Shown: positions 7,001-16,548, counted from the first letter of the stretch. The stretch is 64,000 nt of DNA from G942493375 sp942493375 (GCA_942493375.1 OW818698.1:3472001-3536000), one strand, 5' to 3'. Translations and numbers: made by a program. Notes: generated by a model not told the origin, from the letters alone.

Positions 7001-9760
7001 TCAGTGCAATTTCAAACAGATAAAGTCGACATCGACATCTTTAGCGGCTTTTTGCCATTTTTGGACTTCGTCGGATTGGGCGGTGAAGTATAGGATTTGC
7101 CTGCCTTGTTTGGCTATTTTGCTGATTGACTGGGCAATGCGTCCTGCCCGGTCGTCATCGCTTGTTGCTAATGATTCATCCAACATCAGCGGCAGTGCAT
7201 ATTCAGTTTCCTGGGACTCAATGTACGCCATTCTGGCTGCAATTACAAGCTGCGCCCTGGTCCCTGATGAAAGCTGATCAAGGGACAGGTTTTCGCCGTC
7301 TGATGATCTTCTTGCAGCCAGACGTTGGTTTTCGGTATCAAGCTCCAGGCTGAACTCTCCTGCAGTAAATTCAGTAAAACGTTTTCTTGCCTCTGAAAGC
7401 AGAGTATGGGTATGATCAGTGCTGGTGTTACGAATATAATCAGCCAATACCCAACCTATTGTCGATTCTATTGCTTCGGAACGTTTTCCTCTCAGCGTGT
7501 CACGTTTGGCATTGCGCTGTATTGTAAGTATTTCCAGATCGTGCTTCCTTTTGACGATCTCGATACTTTTTTCTATACCCTTTATCTCTTTGATTAAGGG
7601 TTCAATGTCAGCGATGGACTCTCTCAAGTCAGTTTCAAGACTTTCCAGTTCAACAGGAGACGCTTTTACCAGATAGTCTTCGATATTTGCATGGCTTCCT
7701 GAAATTCCGGATGTGCCAGGCATAATCATAGAATCATCGACGCTTCCAATCAGACTTCGGAGCCTGCTTCTGTGGGTTGACATTACTAAATCGGCTTCCA
7801 TGCAGGCTTTCGAAGCCTGGTTCCATCTGTCTTTCATGGACAATAGAGTTTCCAGCATACGGAAATCCCCGGGTTCCAACTCGATGGATGTATAAAGCTT
7901 CCCGATATCAATGCGTGCTCTGTCAAGTGTTTTCCGGGCTTGACCTTCGTCCCGAATGGCAGTATTGTAACGCTCTGTCTCGGTCTTGTGTTCGGCTACC
8001 GCAACTTTACGAGAATCAACCGTACGTCTAGCCGAAGCATAATCTGAACATTTTTCACCTAATATATTTTCAAGGTACTCGTGTTCAATTGTTGCATCAT
8101 CCAGGGCTCGATGTAGATCGGTTTCAAGGCCAATAATCTCCAGAGAAAGAGTTCGATGGCGGATTAGGGCGTCTGCCAGCAGGACTATATCAGTCTCATC
8201 TCCAGTGAGAGCAAAACCAGCTGCTTTGAGTGCTGCTTCAAGCTGGTTTTCAGCTTCTGCAAAATCCCTTTCCAGTGACTCCAACTTCTGGTTACTATCT
8301 GCCCATCTCTCCTGTTTTGCCCGTTCCTGCTCTAGCACGGCCTGTCGCTGGATCAATGTTTCTGAGAGTTTTTCAACTGCTTCTGCATTCCAGTTCTGTG
8401 GCATTTCCAATGACAGCTTTTCATATTCTGTTCGGAATACTGACTGGGTATCGTGTTGTGAAGACCGTTTGTTAATTACAATAAAGCCCACCAGTCCGAC
8501 AAGGCACAGAAGAGCGAAGAGTGGATTTACTGCAATTAATCCTAAACCCAGACCGACAATCACACCGCAGGCAGCAGATAAGTATGGGTTCACTGGAATA
8601 TTGGTGACCGGGGGAGTCCTCAGCCATCTTTGCAGGCAGACTACTCCATTGCGGACTGTATTCAGATCACTCACGGTCTGCAGTTGCCCAACCCATTCAT
8701 TTACCATGCCGGCAGACTGTACCTGCTGCCTGAGTTTGCTGCACTTGCGGGCAATTTCCAAGATATCATTGAGATTTTGCGGGTCGATGGAAGTTAAAGT
8801 CGGAGAATTGTCAGGCAGAGATTTATTGACTGCATCTATACGAGATTTTGCTGAGGCTAATCTGGACACAGCCTGCTGTGCGGAGGCTTCTGCCGACCTG
8901 AGCTTTTCAAGGTGATCTTCGATTTCATCTAAAGGCAGATCATTCACGGATGAAAGATGCGAAAGGTTCTGTTTTGATTCTGCGATTCTGTATTGAGCAT
9001 CTTCCAGATTGGATGCGGCTGAATCTTCGCTAGACTGAAGAGTCTTCAGCCGTTCGAGTTCATCGCCTCTTATAAGTCCAGCTCTATGATCACACTGGGA
9101 TAGTAATATGCTTGCTGTGTCGGCTTCTATCTGTGCCTTTTGGAGTTCCAGTGCGCATTCAATTATCGGAAGCAGGCTGGATGATGCACGGGCCTCGGAG
9201 AGTCTGATACACAGCTCTACCAGACGTTTTTCATCTTCCTCCAATTTTCGCTGTTCTTTACGTGCAGTTTCAACAGCTGTATCGGCGTCCTGAACTTCTT
9301 TTTTTAATCCTTGTGGTTTAGCTGGATCTTCATAGAATCCCAAGTTTGTGCAGGCAGCGGAGATATCAAAACCTCCCATTATCTGCCTAATTACTTCTTG
9401 AGCTATCTGTTTGTCCTCGCATAGCAAGAGATCAGGAAGGCCCAGGAAGTAAGCCCAGGCGCTGGGGATATCCACTGCAGGATAGGGAACTTCGAGGCCA
9501 AAGCGGTTGCAAGTGGACTTACCTTGTTCAACACATACGGTAAGTTCATCCAGGTCTCTGACTATTTGGGCACTTATACTGGTACCATTGAGGGATGTTT
9601 TCGGCCACAACAGATATCCAGCTGCGCGTGCCAGTGTGGATTTACCTGCTGCATTGGGTCCCAATATCACATTGATACCCGATATCAAGTCATTCAAGAC
9701 CAAACCTCTGATCCCAGGCATTCGCTCCACTGTGATCTGGCGGAACTGTACGGTCTTCAA
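7001..9760 (-). CDS. YhaN-type SMC-like ATPase with membrane hairpin (SbcC-like)
   Basis: A 919-residue ABC/SMC-like ATPase. The Walker A motif GPNAAGKST (residues 34-42) begins the N-terminal lobe. Long heptad-rich coiled coils occupy about residues 160-380 and 440-780. The C-terminal lobe carries the ABC signature LSSGTRAQL (about 829) and Walker B LPLMLDES (about 856-863). Between the coils, residues about 390-430 contain two hydrophobic stretches (CGVIVGLGLGLIAV and LFALLCLVGLVGFIVI) that look like a transmembrane hairpin instead of the SbcC/Rad50 zinc hook. This matches the YhaN group. Its ATG overlaps the stop of the metallophosphoesterase (ATGA, 9757-9760), showing translational coupling. 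Expected role: DNA end processing or repair with its partner nuclease. Confidence 0.85.
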   Translation of the reverse strand: MKTVQFRQITVERMPGIRGLVLNDLISGINVILGPNAAGKSTLARAAGYLLWPKTSLNGTSISAQIVRDLDELTVCVEQGKSTCNRFGLEVPYPAVDIPSAWAYFLGLPDLLLCEDKQIAQEVIRQIMGGFDISAACTNLGFYEDPAKPQGLKKEVQDADTAVETARKEQRKLEEDEKRLVELCIRLSEARASSSLLPIIECALELQKAQIEADTASILLSQCDHRAGLIRGDELERLKTLQSSEDSAASNLEDAQYRIAESKQNLSHLSSVNDLPLDEIEDHLEKLRSAEASAQQAVSRLASAKSRIDAVNKSLPDNSPTLTSIDPQNLNDILEIARKCSKLRQQVQSAGMVNEWVGQLQTVSDLNTVRNGVVCLQRWLRTPPVTNIPVNPYLSAACGVIVGLGLGLIAVNPLFALLCLVGLVGFIVINKRSSQHDTQSVFRTEYEKLSLEMPQNWNAEAVEKLSETLIQRQAVLEQERAKQERWADSNQKLESLERDFAEAENQLEAALKAAGFALTGDETDIVLLADALIRHRTLSLEIIGLETDLHRALDDATIEHEYLENILGEKCSDYASARRTVDSRKVAVAEHKTETERYNTAIRDEGQARKTLDRARIDIGKLYTSIELEPGDFRMLETLLSMKDRWNQASKACMEADLVMSTHRSRLRSLIGSVDDSMIMPGTSGISGSHANIEDYLVKASPVELESLETDLRESIADIEPLIKEIKGIEKSIEIVKRKHDLEILTIQRNAKRDTLRGKRSEAIESTIGWVLADYIRNTSTDHTHTLLSEARKRFTEFTAGEFSLELDTENQRLAARRSSDGENLSLDQLSSGTRAQLVIAARMAYIESQETEYALPLMLDESLATSDDDRAGRIAQSISKIAKQGRQILYFTAQSDEVQKWQKAAKDVDVDFICLKLH

Positions 9761-11046
9761 CCCCGTTCCCTCTGAGAGATCAACTCTGAAAGCAGAACCA
9801 TTGCCTGCGTCCTTACAACTGCAGTAATTTGATCAATATCCGGGACCTGGTCTTCCTGTTCACCGGTCTTTTGAAACGAAATCGGGGAGAATGCAGGTTT
9901 GGTATGTGTTTTGGCAGCATAATCCAGACAGGTTTGCAGCAGTGCCTGGTATTCCTCGGTTACTTCACCGGAGTCGATCGATTTGATTAGCGATGCAAGT
10001 CTTGCACTTATATCTTCAGCTTTGGCCAGTGAGTCAAGGTCGATACATGGGCCTGTTTCAAGCTTGAACTTCTCCAGTTGAATCTCAGGCCCCAGATCAA
10101 TGGAGCCCTCTTTGGCAAGATCGGCAACGATGGAGCGGATGCAGTTATATAAAGGAGTGCAGCCGGTGAAAGTAACACGCAGAGATAGCAGGCTCAGGTT
10201 CGAATTAGTAGTAAATGCTTCTAAACGAAGTGGTTGAACGGAGCTGCGTATGCGTTCAGGAATCTCCATTTCGGACTGGACTCCATCCAGTGGGACGTTC
10301 AAGCGTTCATATCGCATACTCGAGATCGGTATAAACTCCAGCTCAGGGGTACTTGAACCCTCATAACTGGCAATGCAGACTCCATGCGCTCCTGATTCTC
10401 TTGGATTAAGAGCTTGAGGAGAACCTGGGACGATTACGTTACGTGAAGGCATCCAGATTGATCCGGAGCCCTGATGAATATGTCCTACGACCCAGGTGAC
10501 TGATGAATAGGAGGCAAGTTCTGAAATAGAAGTGGGGGCATACGTACCGGCAGTCGAAGATAGATTTGAGTGTAAAATGGCAATTGTAGGTTGAGAGTCA
10601 TTTAAAACATCAGGGAAACTGTCTATCGGATTGGATAATTCGTCTACCTTGGAATATGACCGTCCCAGGACTCTGAGCCCGGATGGGTCATCAACAGATT
10701 CCCAGTTACCGTCAAGACCCAGCATTCGAAAATTGGGTATATCCAGGCCGGATGCTATCTGCTCGAGTGTTTGAGGGTCATGGTTGCCTGAAACCGCATA
10801 TATCCTGATGTTTGCATCAGACAGGATGTGGAGCCCTTTTTCCAGGGAATCTAAAGCTTCAAACCGGCTGTTATCCCGATCGACAATATCTCCTGCCAAA
10901 ACCAGGCAATCAATGTTCTGAGACAGGGCACATTGAACAATACGGTTCCAGGCATTGGAGCAAGTAAAATCGGAGGGATTGGAAGCTGATGGAAGTCTGG
11001 TGGATGTTCTTCCAATGTGTAAATCAGCAGCGCACAGGACTCGCAT
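9757..11046 (-). CDS. YhaO/SbcD-type metallophosphoesterase (DNA exonuclease)
   Basis: A 429-residue calcineurin-like phosphoesterase. All metal-binding blocks are present in order: DLHIGR (DxH), LAGDIVDRD (GDxxD), SGNHDPQ (GNHD), an AILHSN His, and GHIHQG (GHxH). About 200 further residues form a C-terminal cap region. ATG 11046 was chosen because GGGAG lies about 7 nt upstream and the conserved MRVLCAADLHIG follows at once; an upstream in-frame start at 11067 lacks these supports. In SbcCD, Mre11-Rad50 and YhaO-YhaN, such a protein is the nuclease partner of the neighbouring ATPase, and the 4-nt gene overlap here supports a complex. Confidence 0.9.
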   Translation of the reverse strand: MRVLCAADLHIGRTSTRLPSASNPSDFTCSNAWNRIVQCALSQNIDCLVLAGDIVDRDNSRFEALDSLEKGLHILSDANIRIYAVSGNHDPQTLEQIASGLDIPNFRMLGLDGNWESVDDPSGLRVLGRSYSKVDELSNPIDSFPDVLNDSQPTIAILHSNLSSTAGTYAPTSISELASYSSVTWVVGHIHQGSGSIWMPSRNVIVPGSPQALNPRESGAHGVCIASYEGSSTPELEFIPISSMRYERLNVPLDGVQSEMEIPERIRSSVQPLRLEAFTTNSNLSLLSLRVTFTGCTPLYNCIRSIVADLAKEGSIDLGPEIQLEKFKLETGPCIDLDSLAKAEDISARLASLIKSIDSGEVTEEYQALLQTCLDYAAKTHTKPAFSPISFQKTGEQEDQVPDIDQITAVVRTQAMVLLSELISQRERG

Positions 11047-11121
11047 AGGTTCTCCCGAACGTGTCACCCATATAACTACAACTTATTCCAAAACGTTATA
11101 GGACTTTGACAACTGATGAAG

Positions 11122-11775
11122 TCAGACCTTAACAGGCTCGGATTCGTTGATGATTTCCTGGTTATCCTGGGACTCGTCTCCGAATTCCTTCGGGTAAGGT
11201 AGTTTGTGACCTTCCCTGCGGAGTTCTCCGAGGACCACGGTGCGTTCTGCAACCAGTCCATCACCAACTCTGTATATGGCAGCTAAAGTTGACGGAACAC
11301 TCTCGGCAAGGGAATCCCTGTCTAATGGTTCTCCTGCCAGAGCCAGCTCTCTGAGACGTATTCTAACTTGCTCCAGAGACCACTTATGGTATCTCATTAT
11401 ATCTTCGGGGTTGAGTCCGGCAGCAATAAGGGCTTCATTCCAGCATGTGAATCTGCCTGCGTGCAGTGCGGCGGCAGCCAGGGGAGGATCAAGTTTAGTG
11501 CTGACGTTACGCCAGCTCAAGTCTTCACTGGACTCACGAAGCTCCAGTATCCTCTTGATTACCTTTTCCTTGTTCCATTGGCGATACCTGCGGATGGCTG
11601 AGTAGTCGAAACCGGCGGCTTCGACAGCATCGGCCCAGCTCCCAAATGCTCTTTGGGCGGCCCTCAACAGCGAAGGAACGCGTTTTTCGACACGACTATA
11701 ACTTAACTCGTGTCCAGCCGCTGCTTCAGCCTGTATAACTGCTGTAACAGCATCTTTTGTCCATATATGTGGCAT
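11122..11775 (-). CDS. Three-repeat putative nucleic-acid-binding protein
   Basis: A 217-residue protein built of three repeats of about 60 residues. Each opens with W(T/N/S)xExV, then a helix, a loop of the type GxxLSxxxVxxxxP, a helix, an aromatic turn such as FGSWADAVEAAGFD or FTCWNEALIAAGLN, and ends in a basic RYRQW or RYHKW linker. The third repeat is degenerate. The pattern resembles helix-turn-helix or Myb-like repeat proteins and homing-endonuclease-associated repeats; DNA binding is inferred. It lies 75 bp upstream of the YhaO/YhaN-type pair on the same strand and may be co-transcribed with it. No catalytic motif is visible. Confidence 0.65.
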   Translation of the reverse strand: MPHIWTKDAVTAVIQAEAAAGHELSYSRVEKRVPSLLRAAQRAFGSWADAVEAAGFDYSAIRRYRQWNKEKVIKRILELRESSEDLSWRNVSTKLDPPLAAAALHAGRFTCWNEALIAAGLNPEDIMRYHKWSLEQVRIRLRELALAGEPLDRDSLAESVPSTLAAIYRVGDGLVAERTVVLGELRREGHKLPYPKEFGDESQDNQEIINESEPVKV

Positions 11776-12180
11776 TGTTCGGGTTCTCTCTACCTAATGC
11801 GCATTATTTACATACTTATGAGTCAGTCACAAATATTGCGCGTAAATCTGTCTGGCTAGTCTTCGTTGATTGCCGGACCACCCGAATAACGTCTGGATGA
11901 TACGAAAGAATACGGTAGCAACATGCGCACACATTTGTTTCAAAGATTATATAGTAAAGAAACAGTTGCGCAATCCGGCCAACCCTAATATTTTACCAGA
12001 TTAAGCTTGTACAGTCCAACAATATTTTGAAATAAATATTGGTAACAGCTCTTCCACCCAATGTGATTTTTGCCAAACAGACATATGGGTTGTATAATTA
12101 GCAGTTAAACTACTTAGCACGCATTCTACATGACAGGTCTTATATTGCATTGCGTGTTAGTCGCTCAAGGAGCTAATATT
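11776..12180. other. 405-bp divergent intergenic region
   Basis: This gap separates the minus-strand repeat protein from the plus-strand alpha-mannosidase. It is AT-rich and holds a weak AT stem (AATATTT/AAATATT at about 12021-12042) and the promoter described separately. I see no small gene or RNA structure in it. Confidence 0.5.
12070..12098 (+). promoter_or_regulatory. Sigma70-like promoter of the alpha-mannosidase gene
   Basis: TTGCCA (12070-12075), a 17-nt spacer and a perfect TATAAT (12093-12098) lie about 82 nt before the chosen start codon. It is the best -35/-10 pair I found in the window. Confidence 0.6.
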
Positions 12181-15093
12181 ATGTCCCTAGACAAAGAATT
12201 CAAAAGACTAAAAGACGATGTCTCACGCTCAAAACAAGCAGCTGAAGAGTTGGTGGAGCGCATACAATCCGAAATAGACTTTGCAAGATCGTTCGTAACT
12301 CTGTTCCCTGAAAAGAAATCTGAATGGGAATCTCTAATTTCTAAAGCAGCCGAAGTAGTCTCAGGAGCAGCATCTATAGATGGTAAACTTGATCTGGTTA
12401 CTGCTGTTGCACAAGCCGAAAGTATTCTAGCGCCAATTGGAAAAGTAGCGAAGGAATACACGATTCACTGCTGCGGACATGCACATATCGACATGAACTG
12501 GATGTGGGGCTGGCCTGAAACAGTTAACGTCACCCACGACACATTCATGACAGTTGAGAAGCTGATGGAGGAGTTCCCGGACTTCAAATTCAGCCAGAGC
12601 CAGGCTTCTACATACCAGGCCATGGAAAAATATTGCCCGGAAATGTTTGAGATGCTTAAGCAGAAAGTTGCCGATGGCAGCTGGGAAGTTACTGCAAGCA
12701 TGTGGGTAGAGGGTGAGAAGAACTATGTATCGGGTGAATCACTCTGCCGACATCTGCTCTATACCAGAGAGTATTTCAAAGAGAAACTCGGACTGGAACC
12801 GGAGCAGGTCAAGATCGACTGGTCCCCGGATACCTTTGGCCACGCGCACACACTCCCATCAATTCTCACACGTGGCGGAGTAACCCGTTATTACCATATG
12901 AGGACTGGACCAGGCCCGATACTCTATACGTGGCGTTCTCCAGATGGATCAGAGATTACGGTATTTAATGATCAAGACGTATGCGGATATGGCGGACCGA
13001 TCCATGCGGGTGTAGGTGTATCTCTAGTCAATTGTCTAAAAGACTATGCCGGCCTTAAGGATTTCCTGTATGTATACGGTGTCGGCGATCACGGTGGAGG
13101 ACCAACCCGTAAAGATCTGCGCAAAGGTGTAGAGATGCAGAGCTGGCCAATATATCCAGTTGTGGCATTCTCCACTACCGATAAGTTCTTCACCGCAGTC
13201 GAAGCATCCGATGTTAAGCTTCCGGTCATAGACAAAGATCTGAACTTCATATTTGAGGGCTGCTACACTTCTCAGAGCACAGTTAAGTATGCGAACAGAG
13301 TCAATGAGCTGGTGCTGCCTGAAGCAGAGACCCTGGCGTTGATTGCATCAACAGCGACCGGTATGGAATATCCTATCGATCAGTTCACTACAGCCTGGCA
13401 AAATGCTCTGTTCTGCCACTTCCACGATATCCTGCCAGGTTCAGGGGTAAGAGCAACATATGCTTATGCCAATGGCCTGTTCCAGGAGATTCTTGCTCTT
13501 ACTTCCAGCGTAAAGAATCGTGCGCTGCGCAGACTGGCTTCAAGAGTCGACACGGCTTCGGCAGTTGGGGAGAGCGGATTGGATCTTGCTCTGGACAACG
13601 GTCTCGGCGCAGGAGTTGGAGATACCGGAGTAGCTGCTACTTCATTTGCAGTGGGAGCGAGTATCTTCACTAACACTCTTTCAGCAACCAAAGCGGGAAC
13701 GACTACAAGAGGAGCTGGTGCTCCTGGTGCAGAACCGGTTCTGGTCTACAACTCCCGTCCATGGGCCCGGACTGAAACAGTCATTGCCAAAGTCTGGAAC
13801 AAACCTTTGGAAGACGACAAGGTTGTAGTCAAGGATGCTTCCGGAGATAAAGTCAAAGGGCAGATCGTTGACAAGGGATCCTACTGGGGACACGATTATG
13901 CAGCAGTTGCTTTCAAGGCAACTGACATACCGGCACTGGGCTACAGAGCATATGCCATTGACTCCGAAGTTTCACCTGTTGAAGGCAAAGGCTGCTCTGC
14001 AGCTGGACTGTTCGGGAATATATATGGAATGATGTCCGGAAATCCTGCAGGCAGGGGATACATGGAGAACGAGTTGATCAAAGTCGGTATCGACTTCTCC
14101 TCGGGAGCAGTGTTCAGCATTATGGATAAAGAGACCGGTGCTGAATATGTGAAGCCTGGCGAATTGCTCGGACTGATGGAAGTATGGCAGGAGTCTCCAC
14201 ACGGGATGACTTCCTGGGTTATCGCTCATGCCCCGGTAGTCACGAAGCTAACTTCCGGAGGACGGGTATTCCCGGTAGCTGATGGTCCTGGAAGAGTATC
14301 AATCCGCACAGACCATGTGTATAATTCCAGCGCTCTCAGTATGGAGATCGGACTGAATGCAGGATCAAAACAGATAGACTTCAAACTCAGGACCAGATGG
14401 ACTGAGATCGGTACCCCTGAGACCGGTGTCCCAATGCTGCGGGTGGCATTCCCGGCTAATGTAAACGGCGGCAAGGCTACATATGAGATCCCATTCGGCA
14501 GTCAGCAGCATCCACAGGGAGCACAGGAAATCCCTGCACTGAAGTGGGCGGATATATCCGGTGATACCCAGGGTCTGACCATGACCAATGACTGTAAGAA
14601 TGGTTATTCCTGCAATGAGGACGTTCTCAGGCTGACTATTCTCAGATCGAGTTATGATCCGGATCCAATTCCTGAAGTTGGAGATCACGAGATCAACATG
14701 GCGGTCATACCACATGCTGGTGCTTGTGACATAGTTGCTGCGACCAGATTCGGGGAGAACTTCAATAATCCTCTGGCTGTAATCAGTGCAACACTGCAGA
14801 AGGGTGATATGCCCAGTGAGCAGAGTTTTGCTGAGGCTCTGACGCCCAATATCTTTATCTCAACAATAAAGAAGGCTGAGCATTCGGGCGCTGCGGTTAT
14901 CCGAATGTTTGAGACCGAGGGTAAGGATACTGAGGCAAAGATAAGATTATGCGGAATTTCTGCATGCGGATCAACGGCCGTTGAAACCGATGTATTGGAA
15001 AGACCGCTTGATACAAATACAGCCACATACGAGTGTGGTGTTCTGACTGTTAAAGTTCCTGCTTATGGGCAGACTACAGTGAAAATAGGATAG
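12181..15093 (+). CDS. Alpha-mannosidase, glycoside hydrolase family 38
   Basis: A 970-residue retaining alpha-mannosidase. HAHIDMNWMW (His100, Asp102) is the zinc-binding N-terminal block; WSPDTFGHAHT carries the nucleophile Asp217; FCHFHDILPGSG marks the later zinc/His block. A helical bundle and a long beta-rich C-terminal region follow, as usual for GH38. ATG 12181 was chosen because AAGGAG lies 9 nt upstream; an in-frame ATG at 12130 has no such site and adds a non-family segment. Odd: between the helical bundle and the beta domain (about residues 460-520) sits a Gly/Ala/Thr/Ser-rich stretch of some 50 residues not expected in the family. There is no signal peptide, so it probably acts on imported oligosaccharides in the cytoplasm. 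Confidence 0.92.
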   Translation: MSLDKEFKRLKDDVSRSKQAAEELVERIQSEIDFARSFVTLFPEKKSEWESLISKAAEVVSGAASIDGKLDLVTAVAQAESILAPIGKVAKEYTIHCCGHAHIDMNWMWGWPETVNVTHDTFMTVEKLMEEFPDFKFSQSQASTYQAMEKYCPEMFEMLKQKVADGSWEVTASMWVEGEKNYVSGESLCRHLLYTREYFKEKLGLEPEQVKIDWSPDTFGHAHTLPSILTRGGVTRYYHMRTGPGPILYTWRSPDGSEITVFNDQDVCGYGGPIHAGVGVSLVNCLKDYAGLKDFLYVYGVGDHGGGPTRKDLRKGVEMQSWPIYPVVAFSTTDKFFTAVEASDVKLPVIDKDLNFIFEGCYTSQSTVKYANRVNELVLPEAETLALIASTATGMEYPIDQFTTAWQNALFCHFHDILPGSGVRATYAYANGLFQEILALTSSVKNRALRRLASRVDTASAVGESGLDLALDNGLGAGVGDTGVAATSFAVGASIFTNTLSATKAGTTTRGAGAPGAEPVLVYNSRPWARTETVIAKVWNKPLEDDKVVVKDASGDKVKGQIVDKGSYWGHDYAAVAFKATDIPALGYRAYAIDSEVSPVEGKGCSAAGLFGNIYGMMSGNPAGRGYMENELIKVGIDFSSGAVFSIMDKETGAEYVKPGELLGLMEVWQESPHGMTSWVIAHAPVVTKLTSGGRVFPVADGPGRVSIRTDHVYNSSALSMEIGLNAGSKQIDFKLRTRWTEIGTPETGVPMLRVAFPANVNGGKATYEIPFGSQQHPQGAQEIPALKWADISGDTQGLTMTNDCKNGYSCNEDVLRLTILRSSYDPDPIPEVGDHEINMAVIPHAGACDIVAATRFGENFNNPLAVISATLQKGDMPSEQSFAEALTPNIFISTIKKAEHSGAAVIRMFETEGKDTEAKIRLCGISACGSTAVETDVLERPLDTNTATYECGVLTVKVPAYGQTTVKIG

Positions 15094-15115
15094 AATAGAT
15101 CAAAGGACTAGCTGT

Positions 15116-15168
15116 GCAATTAATTCCGTTCGTGCTTCGACTAGCTCAGCACGAACGGAATTAATTGC
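15116..15168. repeat. Perfect 21-bp-arm hairpin, CCGTTCGTGCT family
   Basis: Arms at 15116-15136 and 15148-15168 are perfectly complementary over 21 bp, around an 11-nt loop TCGACTAGCTC. No T-run follows. It lies 23 bp after the mannosidase stop. The core CCGTTCGTGCTTCGA...CTCAGCACGAACGG recurs at 16608-16640, 33955-34004, 40818-40864 and 63871-63919. Confidence 0.8.
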
Positions 15169-15255
15169 GATGCCCTATATAGTATGACGCACTATCTTGT
15201 AAATCGTATTGATTTGGTTAGACTTTAAGTTTATCTCCAACTGTAATTGAACATA

Positions 15256-16548
15256 ATGCGAAAACAACTCCAGATGCCTCTTGAGACTGATATTGATATT
15301 TCCCAGATGCTTGCAAACGGCTCCCGCCGACATCCGGCATTTAGTACAGATGAATATCTCTTCAGCCAGTTAATCCCCTACATCGGCAACAAACGCAATC
15401 TGTTAGGGCTTATAAATCAAGCAATTGAACTAACCGGGGTTAGGAATGGCGTGTTTGCTGATTTGTTTGCAGGCAGCAGTGTGGTGGCAAGATTAGCAAA
15501 GATGCTTGGGTTTGCGGTTATATCCAATGACTGGGAACCATATTCCGAAGCAATCGCAAGGTGCTGGATTGAGTGCAATCAGGCTCCCGAATTCTCAGCA
15601 CTTGGTGGAATGCAGCAGGCGCTTGAGACCCTCAACTCATTAGAACCCCTTGAAGGATATGTGGCGACCCATCTGTGCCCCAGGGACGATGACAATCCTG
15701 ATGTTGAGACTGAGCGGATGTTCTTTACACATTCCAATGGTATGAGAATTGACTCAATCCGTGAGAAGGTTTTGGAGTGGGAGACTAGCGGATTAATCAG
15801 CATAGACGAAAAGGCCGTTTTACTTGCTCCTCTGATCTATGCAGTCAGCTATACCAGCAATACCAGTGGAGTCTTTAAAGGATTTCACAGAGGATGGGGA
15901 GGAGCGACTAAAACAGCTCATTACCGAATTCTGAGTGACCTGGAACTGAAAGCTCCTATTTTCCTGGACAATGGGCAGCAGAATGAAGTTTATTGCATGG
16001 ATGCATCTGCGCTGGCTCTTCAAATGTCAGAGGAAAAAAAGCGAGTGGACATTGCCTATATCGACCCACCATATAATCAGCATCCTTATGGCAGCAACTA
16101 CCATGTGCTAAACACTGTAACACTATGGGACAAACCGGAAATCAATCCAGTTATAACTGATCAGGAGAAATCAGCCATACGCAAAGACTGGCGAACGCTG
16201 AGACGGTCGGCTTATCACAGAGCAAAAGCAGCCCTGGAGGAATATGGGACACTGCTGGACAATTTGGATGCGCGATTTATATTGACCAGTTACAGCACAG
16301 ATGGTGTAATGCCTTTGAAGGAACTCTTAGCCTGTGCTGCTGAGCGTGGTCGGTTGGAGATAGTTGTCAGTCCCTATAAGAGATATCGTGTGAGCACCCA
16401 GAGGATGTCTGATAAGCCGATGAATGTTGAGTTCGTGCTGGTTGTTGACACTGCAGACAAAGGTTCGGCCTCACAATCAAACGCTATTTACGACCAGGTA
16501 ATGTCTGCGGAACGGCAGGCTTTGAAGAACCACCCTGAAAATATGTAA
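15256..16548 (+). CDS. D12-class N6-adenine DNA methyltransferase
   Basis: A 430-residue enzyme that would transfer a methyl group from S-adenosylmethionine to adenine N6 in DNA. YIGNKRNLL (residues 42-50) is the family FxGxK-type motif; FADLFAGSSVVARL is the AdoMet-binding motif I; YIDPPYNQHPYGSNY (DPPY at 270-273) is the catalytic motif IV. ATG 15256 is preferred over TTG 15247, though neither has a clear ribosome-binding site. No restriction endonuclease gene lies within view, so it is a solitary methyltransferase or its partner lies elsewhere. It ends inside the left arm of a 158-bp inverted-repeat element. Confidence 0.88.
   Translation: MRKQLQMPLETDIDISQMLANGSRRHPAFSTDEYLFSQLIPYIGNKRNLLGLINQAIELTGVRNGVFADLFAGSSVVARLAKMLGFAVISNDWEPYSEAIARCWIECNQAPEFSALGGMQQALETLNSLEPLEGYVATHLCPRDDDNPDVETERMFFTHSNGMRIDSIREKVLEWETSGLISIDEKAVLLAPLIYAVSYTSNTSGVFKGFHRGWGGATKTAHYRILSDLELKAPIFLDNGQQNEVYCMDASALALQMSEEKKRVDIAYIDPPYNQHPYGSNYHVLNTVTLWDKPEINPVITDQEKSAIRKDWRTLRRSAYHRAKAALEEYGTLLDNLDARFILTSYSTDGVMPLKELLACAAERGRLEIVVSPYKRYRVSTQRMSDKPMNVEFVLVVDTADKGSASQSNAIYDQVMSAERQALKNHPENM

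Noticed and set aside
8205..8915. A plus-strand 236-codon frame within the YhaN-type gene
   Set aside because: It is Ser/Cys-rich and antisense to conserved coiled-coil coding; typical shadow frame.
7001..11046. Classical SbcCD
   Set aside because: There is no CxxC zinc hook in the ATPase; a membrane hairpin sits there, which fits YhaN better.
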